NCBI GenBank assembly: GCA_964505535.1
Contig: CAZDIU010000055.1
Coordinates: 1 to 21,301, forward strand
Reading direction: 5' to 3'
Source: JAABRU01 sp964505535
GTDB lineage: Bacteria > Desulfobacterota > Desulfobacteria > Desulfobacterales > Desulfococcaceae
Length of the DNA: 21,301 nucleotides
Part shown: positions 14,533 through 21,301 of the stretch, piece by piece
Position numbering within the stretch: position 1 is the first letter of the stretch
Layout: every line of letters begins with the position of its first letter
The notes under the pieces: generated by a model
Seen by the model: only the letters and a program-made list of their open reading frames with translations
Databases searched by the model: none
What the model was told of the DNA's origin: nothing
Translations under genes and position numbers: made by a program

Positions 14533-16815
14533 ATGGAACTGGATGAATCTGTTCTGAAAGAATTTGCTGATGAGACGCTGAAAAACCTTGAGGCAGTCGG
14601 GATGCTTTTCTCACAGCCTGCCCGGACAGATATGCAGCCGGATGAAAAACAGATTCGGGATGCCCGCCGTGTGATACATTCCATCAAAGGATGTGCAGGT
14701 TTTTTCCCTCTGCCGGATATGGAAAAGCTTGCCAGGGGAATGGAGGAGCTGCTGACAGCCGTGCTGGAAAAACGATCCGCAATGGAATCTCCGGTATGGG
14801 AAAAGCTGTCCGATGGTGTGCAGATGATCAGGCTTATGCTTGAAAACACAGATAAAAAAAATGGATACCCTGTCGGGCCGCTTTGTGAGGCAATGGCAGA
14901 GCTGATGGGAACAGCGGAACCGGAACCGGCAGAACCCCCGGAGAATGCTGCAAATGTGCTCCCGGAGATGCCCGGAGACGGGCAGGACATTGAAATCCGC
15001 TTTGAAATAAATCCCATGACGCTCAGAAAACTGCCTGCAATGCATGAATATCTGTATGTTCTGGAATATGATCTGGCAGAGTATGCATTCAGGGAAGGCA
15101 AACGTCCGGCTGCCCTGATCAGGGAACTGATGAGTGTCGGGATAATCGTGGACGCGGAAATCCGGTCTCTTGCAAAAGATTTGGATGACTGCTTGCAGGA
15201 AGGAGTTTTTTGGTATATTGTACTGTATTCAACGATCCTGGGAAAAGATTTTATTGATGCGGCAGTGGGGCTCCCCCCGGATCGGATATTTCCTGTGGAC
15301 AGAGAGAAGCTTGGGGACACAGATGTCATTGCATACCGGATCCGCACAAAAACTCTTTCACTGAGCACACACACGTCTGATTCCGGCATTCCGGAGAAAG
15401 AAAAACAGAAAGAGCATCATGTGCTGCCGGGCAGGGATTTTTCAGAGCCTCCTGCGGAAAGCTTTGCGGAAAACCGGCCGGCACATCATCCGGAAACAGC
15501 TTTTATGCAGGAATTTTCCGCGGATCCGGAATCCATGCCTGAGGAAAGCGAAGAATGGACATCAGGGCAGGACGCTGTCTGCAGTGAACCGGAAAAACTG
15601 GATCATCTTGCCAATCTGATAGGTGAGCTGGTCATAGCGGAATCGCTGGTGACAAAAAATCCGGATCTGAAGGGGCTGAAACTTGACAGATTTGAACGTT
15701 CCGCTCATAATCTGCGCCGGATTATTTCCGAACTTCAGAAAACGGCCATGTCAGTCCGGATGTTCTCCTTTACCGAACTGTTCGGCCGGATGGTGCGGAT
15801 GGTTCGGGACATGTCGGCAAGACACGGGAAACAGATACAGGTGAAGCTGGAGGGGCAGGAAACCGCGACAGACCGGACCGTGATTGCCCGGATTGCCGAG
15901 CCTCTGGTGCATATCATCCGTTATGCTGTGCTGTACGGTATTGAGACTCCCGAACAGCGGAAGGCAGCGGGAAAATCCGAAACAGCGCTGATTACACTGA
16001 AAGCCCGCGAGGAAGACGGCGACATTCTGATTGCTGTTTCAGATAACGGACGGGGACTGAACCGGAATGAAATTCTGAACCAGGCTGTCCGGAAGGGAAT
16101 TGTCAAAGGTGATGGAGCACATCTCCGCCATGAGGATGTATGCCGTCTGATTTTTGAACCGGCTTTGTACGGAAACGGTGAAACCGGTTCCTTCTCACCC
16201 CGGAATGCGTTTCCACCCCTGGTAAAGTGCAATGTCGGGAAAATGAAGGGGCGGGCAGATGTTCACAGCATTCCGGAACAGGGGACTCTGTTCAGCCTCC
16301 GGGTTCCCGTACCCCTTACGGTTATAGACGGAATGCTTATCCGCATCGGTTCAACCCTGTTCACCGTTCCCCTGCTGTCCATCCGGGAATCATTCCGGGC
16401 AGAGGCAGGGGAAATCACTGTAACCATGAGTGGTCAGGAACTGATTCGGGTGCGGAATCATCTTCTGCCCGTAATCCGGCTCTGCCGGATATACGGGATT
16501 GTTCCGGAACACGAAAAACTGGAGCAGGGAATACTGATCACTGTGGTTTCAGGACAGAAAAAAATCTGTCTTTTTGCGGATGAAATCATCGGTCACCATC
16601 AGGCCGTTGTCAGGCAGATGCCGGAATATATCGGAGCCGCTTCCGGTATTTCCGGGTGCACCATCCTGGAGAACGGGGGGGTGGGTTTTATTCTGGATGC
16701 GGGAGAACTGATGGACAGGATCGAAGTTCAGGGAGATGATTCACCCCATCCGAATCCGGAAGACAGACTGACTGAAGAGCAGACGGACACAGAGGCTTCA
16801 GGTGCTGAAATCTGA
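14533..16815 (+). CDS. CheA-like protein with degenerate kinase domain (probable pseudokinase)
   Basis: The 760-residue protein has CheA architecture. The HPt domain (about 1-105) keeps the phospho-acceptor motif HSIKGCAGFF with His49. A P2-like region covers about 153-275, and a low-complexity linker about 280-350. The P3 dimerisation helices lie at about 353-430, the ATPase region at 435-592 and a CheW-like P5 at 594-730. The ATPase region is damaged. The N-box, normally H-x-x-R-N-A-x-D-H-G, reads HIIRYAVLYG at 460-469, with Tyr464 replacing the Mg-binding Asn. The G1 motif DNGRG (504-508) is kept. The SGRGVGMD G2 box is absent; that stretch reads PRNAFPPLVKCNVGKMKGRA (556-575). Loss of autokinase activity is inferred. 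It may be phosphorylated by the CheA encoded downstream, or couple through P5. The frame is intact, so it is not a broken gene. Confidence 0.9.
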   Translation: MELDESVLKEFADETLKNLEAVGMLFSQPARTDMQPDEKQIRDARRVIHSIKGCAGFFPLPDMEKLARGMEELLTAVLEKRSAMESPVWEKLSDGVQMIRLMLENTDKKNGYPVGPLCEAMAELMGTAEPEPAEPPENAANVLPEMPGDGQDIEIRFEINPMTLRKLPAMHEYLYVLEYDLAEYAFREGKRPAALIRELMSVGIIVDAEIRSLAKDLDDCLQEGVFWYIVLYSTILGKDFIDAAVGLPPDRIFPVDREKLGDTDVIAYRIRTKTLSLSTHTSDSGIPEKEKQKEHHVLPGRDFSEPPAESFAENRPAHHPETAFMQEFSADPESMPEESEEWTSGQDAVCSEPEKLDHLANLIGELVIAESLVTKNPDLKGLKLDRFERSAHNLRRIISELQKTAMSVRMFSFTELFGRMVRMVRDMSARHGKQIQVKLEGQETATDRTVIARIAEPLVHIIRYAVLYGIETPEQRKAAGKSETALITLKAREEDGDILIAVSDNGRGLNRNEILNQAVRKGIVKGDGAHLRHEDVCRLIFEPALYGNGETGSFSPRNAFPPLVKCNVGKMKGRADVHSIPEQGTLFSLRVPVPLTVIDGMLIRIGSTLFTVPLLSIRESFRAEAGEITVTMSGQELIRVRNHLLPVIRLCRIYGIVPEHEKLEQGILITVVSGQKKICLFADEIIGHHQAVVRQMPEYIGAASGISGCTILENGGVGFILDAGELMDRIEVQGDDSPHPNPEDRLTEEQTDTEASGAEI

Positions 16816-16880
16816 GCACGGCAGAGCACGGGCAGTCATTATTATGGAAATTCCACAGGGAACAACATAAGGAGCAAGAG

Positions 16881-17261
16881 ATGTCAGATCATATTTCTGT
16901 TCTGGTAGTGGATGATTTTTCAACCATGCGCAGAATCATCAAGAAAATACTGACAGGACTGGAGATAGGCAATATCATGGAGGCGGATAACGGGAGCAGG
17001 GCATGGCATATGCTCAACGAACAGAAAACCGATCTGGTCATATGCGACTGGAATATGCCTGAAATGACTGGCCGGGAACTGCTGGAGAAAGTCAGAGCCA
17101 GCAAGGAACTGGCACATATTCCCTTTATTATGGTGACTGCGGAGAGCAGGGACAAAATAGCTGTGGAAGGCGATTCGGAAAATCTGACCAGTTACATGGG
17201 CAAACCTTTCAAACCCAAAGATCTGGAAGACAAACTCAGGGAAGTGATTTCCAGACTCTGA
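16881..17261 (+). CDS. cheY: Single-domain CheY-type response regulator (third)
   Basis: The 126-residue product is a bare receiver domain. It has the acidic pair Asp11-Asp12, phospho-acceptor Asp56 in LVICDWNMP, Thr86 in IMVTAES and Lys108 in YMGKPF. It is close in sequence to the minus-strand regulator at 12573-12998, especially over the first 25 residues. The loop before the lysine differs: the usual E-A-x-x-x-G-V-T/S-G pattern is replaced by VEGDSENLTSYMGKPF, so the alpha4 face that binds partners may be altered. AAGGAG lies six bases before the ATG at 16881. It sits between the CheA-like gene and cheA. Confidence 0.93.
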   Translation: MSDHISVLVVDDFSTMRRIIKKILTGLEIGNIMEADNGSRAWHMLNEQKTDLVICDWNMPEMTGRELLEKVRASKELAHIPFIMVTAESRDKIAVEGDSENLTSYMGKPFKPKDLEDKLREVISRL

Positions 17262-17371
17262 TTTTCGGCAGAGGTTCAGGTTTCAGTCACGGAACCGGGA
17301 TGAGAAACCTTCACACTGACATCTTTCATCTGACTGTAACGATGCCAATACGTAAGGATAAGGAATCAGAA

Positions 17372-19723
17372 ATGTCCATAAATGAAGAAAAAAACATCCG
17401 GACAGCCTCTGAAGGCATAAACAGCGGGGATACTGCCTCCATCTCCCCGGATGATGCCGCAGCCATTCTGATGCAGATCGGATCGGATGATTTTAATGAA
17501 CTGCTTCGCCTGGGACGGATGCTGGACATTATGGGTCAGAGCCCTGATTTTTCCGATGCCTGCAGATCTGAAATGCGCAGCGCATCGGAAAAAATCCGGA
17601 CTGCCGTCAAAGCAGAGGAAGATGGGAATAAGGAAATTTCAGATTCGCTTATCTCGGAACTGGAAATTCTGATTGGAAAAGCCATCAGCGAAATGGAAGA
17701 AAACGGAAGAGAAAACATGCCAGAAAAAAACGGTATTCCGGAACACACGGAAAATGCGGACAGTGCCTCTGCCTGGACAGGTTCTGACCCTGGTGCCGCA
17801 GAAAATGATTATATGCCTGAGGACGCGGACCTTGATCTGATCGGAGCCTTTATTGCCGAAAGCAATGATCTGATTACCAATGCGGAAGAGGCGCTTTTGG
17901 CCCTTGAACGAAACCCTGAAGATATGGAAGCGGTCAGTACGGTATTCCGCGCTTTTCACAACATCAAGGGAACCTCCGCTTTTTTTGAACTTTCCCTGAT
18001 GACCGAAATGGCCCATCATGCGGAATCCCTGCTGAGCCGTGTACGTGATCGGGAAATCCGCTACGCGGGCGGTTATCCTGACCTGGCACTCCGCTCCCTG
18101 GACATGCTCAAGGAACTGTTCCGCAATCTGGAGGATGCAGTGGCCGGGAATCCCTTTACCAAACCCAAAGGATATGACAGTCTGTTCCATCTGCTGCAGC
18201 ATCCGGAGGGTGCCGGTATTTCCGACACCTCCCCGGCAGTGTCCAGGGGGGTCGCGGATTCGGGACCCGCCGCCGGCGACCGCGAAAGGGAGGACAGGGA
18301 GGAAGCACCGGCTCCGGCATCTGTTCCGGAAGAAGTGGAAAAAGATGAGGATATGGGGGAGGACGACGACAGTTATGATGAGTATGATGAAACGGAAATG
18401 CACAGGGAAGAAATGCAGCAGATCCCGTCTCCTGTCCTGAAACCTGCTGACAGGGGGAAAATGCCGCAGAAAAAAACATCCGATTCGGGTTCCCGTGCCT
18501 CCATCCCCTCCGGGACATCCCAGCCTTCCCCCCGGCGTTCCCGGCAGCAGGCAGTGGAGTCTTCCATACGGGTTCCGACCGACCGTCTGGACCGTTTTAT
18601 AGACATGGTGGGAGAACTGGTGGTTTCCCATTCCATGGTGGCACAGGATCAGGTGGTGGTGGGATCGGGTTATTACGAACTCCAGAAAAAGGTGGCCCAC
18701 ACCAGCAAAATTGTCAGGGAACTCCAGAATATGAGTATGTCCATGCGCATGATTCCCCTGAAAACCACCTTCCGGAAGATGGCCCGTCTGGTAAGGGATT
18801 TATCCCGCAAATTCGGCAAAAATGTAACCTTTGTCACAGAAGGGGAGGATACGGAAATTGACCGCAACATGGTCGACATTATCAATGATCCGCTGGTGCA
18901 CATGGTGCGCAACGCACTGGATCATGGCATTGAACTTCCCCAGGAGCGGGAGAGAGCCGGAAAACCCCGTTACGGCACTGTTCATCTCTCGGCCTGTCAT
19001 TCCGCGGGAAGTGTGGTGGTGGAAATCACAGATGACGGAAGAGGGCTTGACCGGGAAAAAATACTGAAAAAGGCAAAGGATCTGGGACTGCTGGAGGAAG
19101 ATGCCAATCCGCCTGACCGGGAGGTCTACAACCTGATCTTTGAACCGGGTTTTTCCACAGCCCAGATTGTGTCCGATGTATCCGGACGCGGGGTCGGAAT
19201 GGATGTGGTCAGGCGGAATATTGATAACATCCGGGGACATATCGAGATACAGTCCCGTCCGGGCAAAGGCAGCACTTTTAAAATGAGTCTGCCCCTGACC
19301 CTGGCCATCATTGACGGAATGGTGGTGCGTGTGGGAAAAGAGAAATATGTCATACCGACCATTTCCATTGTCCGATCCGTGCAGCCGGGCCAGTCGGATA
19401 TTTCCACTGTTCTCCGCCGGGGTGAGATGCTCCGGCTGCAGGGGAAACTCATTCCCATTTTCCGTCTTGCTGAACTTTTCCGGGTGGAGGGGGCTGAGGC
19501 CGATATGACCCGCGCCATTGCAGTGGTGGTGGAAAATGATGAACACCAGGCCGGACTTCTGGTGGATGAGCTTATCGGAAGCCAGCAGATTGTGATCAAA
19601 ACCCTGGGGGAGACGCTGGGGAATATCACCGGCATTTCCGGAAGTGCCATCATGCCGGACGGCAAAGTCGGGCTGATTCTGGATGTGGGAGGGCTGGTCA
19701 GGCTTGCCAATACGGGAAAATAG
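17372..19723 (+). CDS. cheA: CheA, chemotaxis histidine kinase with N-terminal extension
   Basis: The 783-residue kinase is complete in its conserved parts. Numbered from the ATG at 17372, an unusual Glu-rich helical region occupies residues 1-145. The HPt domain (about 150-265) has His196 in FHNIKGTSAFF. A disordered acidic linker spans about 280-395. P3 dimerisation covers about 398-480. The ATPase domain holds N-box HMVRNALDHG with Asn514, G1 DDGRG (554-558) and G2 GRGVGMD (605-611). The P5 CheW-like domain runs from about 645 to the end. CheA autophosphorylates and passes phosphate to CheY under receptor control. AAGGA lies seven bases before this ATG. An in-frame ATG at 17300 adds 24 residues but lacks a ribosome site. 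No separate P2 domain is obvious. Confidence 0.95.
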   Translation: MSINEEKNIRTASEGINSGDTASISPDDAAAILMQIGSDDFNELLRLGRMLDIMGQSPDFSDACRSEMRSASEKIRTAVKAEEDGNKEISDSLISELEILIGKAISEMEENGRENMPEKNGIPEHTENADSASAWTGSDPGAAENDYMPEDADLDLIGAFIAESNDLITNAEEALLALERNPEDMEAVSTVFRAFHNIKGTSAFFELSLMTEMAHHAESLLSRVRDREIRYAGGYPDLALRSLDMLKELFRNLEDAVAGNPFTKPKGYDSLFHLLQHPEGAGISDTSPAVSRGVADSGPAAGDREREDREEAPAPASVPEEVEKDEDMGEDDDSYDEYDETEMHREEMQQIPSPVLKPADRGKMPQKKTSDSGSRASIPSGTSQPSPRRSRQQAVESSIRVPTDRLDRFIDMVGELVVSHSMVAQDQVVVGSGYYELQKKVAHTSKIVRELQNMSMSMRMIPLKTTFRKMARLVRDLSRKFGKNVTFVTEGEDTEIDRNMVDIINDPLVHMVRNALDHGIELPQERERAGKPRYGTVHLSACHSAGSVVVEITDDGRGLDREKILKKAKDLGLLEEDANPPDREVYNLIFEPGFSTAQIVSDVSGRGVGMDVVRRNIDNIRGHIEIQSRPGKGSTFKMSLPLTLAIIDGMVVRVGKEKYVIPTISIVRSVQPGQSDISTVLRRGEMLRLQGKLIPIFRLAELFRVEGAEADMTRAIAVVVENDEHQAGLLVDELIGSQQIVIKTLGETLGNITGISGSAIMPDGKVGLILDVGGLVRLANTGK

Positions 19724-19763
19724 AGCATGTTCCGCGGAGAATGAGGCAAAGAAAGGCATACCC

Positions 19764-20576
19764 ATGAACCTGATGTCTGCCGAACTGACGGAAAAACAGT
19801 TCAGAAAAATCAGTCAGCTGATCTATCATCTGTGCGGGATCAATCTGAAGGAGGGAAAGCAGGCACTGGTCAGAGCACGCCTCATGAAACGGCTGCGTGC
19901 CCTCAAATTCGGTGATTTTGATGAATACATGAAATATCTTGACGGAGATCAGGGAACCCAGGAACTCAGCAGCCTGATTGATGTCATGACAACCAACAAG
20001 ACAAGTTTTTTCCGGGAACCGGAACACTTCCGCTATCTGGCCGATCAGATTCTGCCGAAACTCAGCAGCCGGAAACTGAGATTCTGGACAGCGGCATGCT
20101 CGTCCGGCGAGGAACCCTTTTCCCTGGCCATACTGCTCAGGGAGCATCTTCCGGATGTGGATATGCGGGATGTGAAAATACTGGCCACGGACATTTCAAC
20201 GAAAATGCTTGAAAAAGCCCGCAATGCCGTTTACAGTGAGGAAACCGTCCGGGATATTCCTTCCCGGTATCTGCAGAAGTATTTTCAGCCGGCGCGGCAG
20301 GACGGCAGTTTTTACAGACTCAGAGACGATGTCAGGGCCATGGTGCGCCTGGGCTGGCTGAACCTGATGGACAAATGGCCCATGAAAGGGCCCTTTAACG
20401 TGATTTTCTGCCGCAATGTAATGATTTATTTTGACAGACCCACGCAGCAGAGACTGATTACCCGTCTGTGGGAACTTCTGGAACCCGGAGGACATCTGTT
20501 TGTCGGGCATTCCGAGGGACTGTCCGCTGTTTCGCACAGGTTCCGGTATGTCCGTCCTGCTGTTTACAAAAAATGA
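19764..20576 (+). CDS. cheR: CheR, chemoreceptor glutamate methyltransferase
   Basis: The 270-residue product has normal CheR length. CheR methylates glutamates on chemoreceptors using SAM, to set adaptation. The N-terminal helical domain (about 1-75, LTEKQFRKISQLIYHLCGIN) leads into VMTTNKTSFFREPEHFRYLA. The SAM-binding motif is FWTAACSSGEEPFSLAILL, and the segment FNVIFCRNVMIYFD is the family signature. The end, HLFVGHSEGLSAVSHRFRYV, is also typical. I chose the ATG at 19764, with AAAGG upstream. An in-frame ATG nine bases further on (19773) is nearly as good. cheA ends 40 bases before it and cheD begins 28 bases after. Confidence 0.96.
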   Translation: MNLMSAELTEKQFRKISQLIYHLCGINLKEGKQALVRARLMKRLRALKFGDFDEYMKYLDGDQGTQELSSLIDVMTTNKTSFFREPEHFRYLADQILPKLSSRKLRFWTAACSSGEEPFSLAILLREHLPDVDMRDVKILATDISTKMLEKARNAVYSEETVRDIPSRYLQKYFQPARQDGSFYRLRDDVRAMVRLGWLNLMDKWPMKGPFNVIFCRNVMIYFDRPTQQRLITRLWELLEPGGHLFVGHSEGLSAVSHRFRYVRPAVYKK

Positions 20577-20604
20577 TTCTTCATCATCTGTTAGGTTTGA
20601 ATAA

Positions 20605-21078
20605 ATGAGACATGTTGTTTTAGTGGGGGATATGAAGGTCGGAAGAAGTGATGACATTCTTGTCACACACGCGCTGGGAAGCTGTCTGGGACTGATGATT
20701 TATGATCCGGATGCCAAAGTGGGCGGACTGCTTCACGCCATGCTTCCCCTGTCGAAAATCAACCCGCAGAAGGCCGATGCCAATCCTTTCATGTTCGTGG
20801 ATACCGGTGTTCCCCGGCTGTTCAAGTCTGTTTACGAACTGGGCGGGAAAAAAAACAGAATGATCGTCAAAGCAGCCGGATGCGGACGCCCCCTGAGCAA
20901 TAATGAGATGTTCAAAATCGGTGAGCGGAACTATATTGTGCTGAAAAAGATTCTGTGGAAAAACAATGTTCTTCTGGAATCCGAGGATATCGGAGGCATG
21001 GCCAGCCGCACCGTCCACTTCGAACTTTCCAGCGGCAGAGTCATTATCAGCAGCAACAACCAGAAACAGGAGCTGTGA
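20605..21078 (+). CDS. cheD: CheD, chemoreceptor glutamine deamidase
   Basis: The 157-residue product is a full CheD. CheD deamidates specific receptor glutamines to glutamates and can bind CheC-type phosphatases. The catalytic residues are all present as Thr21, Cys27 (THALGSCLGLMIYD) and His44 (GGLLHAMLP), matching the numbering I recall for the Thermotoga enzyme. The C-terminal part has the conserved AAGCGRPLSNNEMFKIGERN region. The ribosome site is weak (TTAGG before the ATG at 20605). It follows cheR closely and precedes a gene for a probable membrane protein. CheX rather than CheC is encoded in the window, so interaction with CheX is possible but unproven. Confidence 0.95.
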   Translation: MRHVVLVGDMKVGRSDDILVTHALGSCLGLMIYDPDAKVGGLLHAMLPLSKINPQKADANPFMFVDTGVPRLFKSVYELGGKKNRMIVKAAGCGRPLSNNEMFKIGERNYIVLKKILWKNNVLLESEDIGGMASRTVHFELSSGRVIISSNNQKQEL

Positions 21079-21153
21079 ACTTTTACCCGTCATCCGCAGC
21101 AAGATTTGTCCCGGATGTCCGGGGATCGGGATGGAACCTGACAAGAGGAGAAA

Positions 21154-21301
21154 ATGGAAACTTCCGCGACCGTAAAAAAGACAGGAAAGATTTTTTTCAT
21201 CATGGTGCTGGCATACTTTGTGCTTTCACTTGCTCTGATCACTGTCGAATATTTTGTGGAAAAAAAGCGTCTTGATCGGGAATTGGGGGAAGTCATCAGA
21301 C
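21154..21301 (+). CDS. N-terminal fragment of a membrane protein, possibly a chemoreceptor
   Basis: Forty-nine codons are visible before the window ends. GAGGAG lies four bases before the ATG at 21154. The residues METSATVKKTGK are followed by a membrane helix (about 12-33, FFIMVLAYFVLSLALITVEY) and a charged stretch FVEKKRLDRELGEVIR. The topology of a short cytoplasmic N-terminus and one helix fits a methyl-accepting chemotaxis protein or a sensor. The position straight after cheR and cheD favours a chemoreceptor, but too little is seen to name it. Confidence 0.6.
   Translation, partial: METSATVKKTGKIFFIMVLAYFVLSLALITVEYFVEKKRLDRELGEVIR

Noticed and set aside
14064..15389. 441-codon minus-strand open frame opposite the STAS and CheA-like genes
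   Set aside because: Serine-rich composition typical of an antisense shadow; both plus-strand genes have clear domain motifs.

Overview
The window reads as a stretch of a diderm, LPS-making, motile bacterium. The order lysS, LolC-type gene, lolD, bamA, skp, lpxD, fabZ, lpxA and the protein sequences fit Desulfobacterota (Desulfobacterales-like sulfate reducers). That placement is inferred from gene order and sequence character and was not checked by any search.

Left half (about 1-9600, all minus strand): an outer-membrane biogenesis block. Read in transcription order it is lysS, a long gap, a LolC/E-family permease, lolD, bamA, a 721-bp gap full of inverted repeats, skp/ompH, lpxD, fabZ and the start of lpxA. 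lpxD/fabZ and fabZ/lpxA overlap by ATGA. The set covers lipoprotein release (Lol), beta-barrel insertion (BamA with the chaperone Skp) and early lipid A synthesis (LpxD, LpxA), with the fatty-acid dehydratase FabZ that draws on the same 3-hydroxyacyl-ACP pool. BamA carries an extra N-terminal domain of about 130 residues before its five POTRA domains. lolD has no ordinary start codon in its frame.

Middle (9600-13375, minus strand): an O-methyltransferase, then cheX and two single-domain cheY genes spread over 3 kb. Large gaps between them hold dispersed repeats: a 110-bp relative of an element that also lies upstream of skp, and a 200-bp composite of REP-like units.

Right half (13375-21301, plus strand): a chemosensory operon running cheW, STAS protein, CheA-like protein, cheY, cheA, cheR, cheD, then the start of a membrane protein that may be a chemoreceptor. 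The first CheA-like protein keeps the HPt histidine and the CheW-like domain. Its ATP-binding domain has lost the N-box Asn and the glycine-rich G2 box, so it looks like a pseudokinase beside a fully conserved CheA. With three free-standing CheY proteins, a CheX phosphatase and a STAS protein lacking the usual phosphoserine, the cluster looks like a branched phosphorelay. No cheB is seen in the window.

The best candidates for something undescribed are the CheA/pseudo-CheA/STAS arrangement, the BamA N-terminal domain, and several palindromic or inverted-repeat elements in the gaps.
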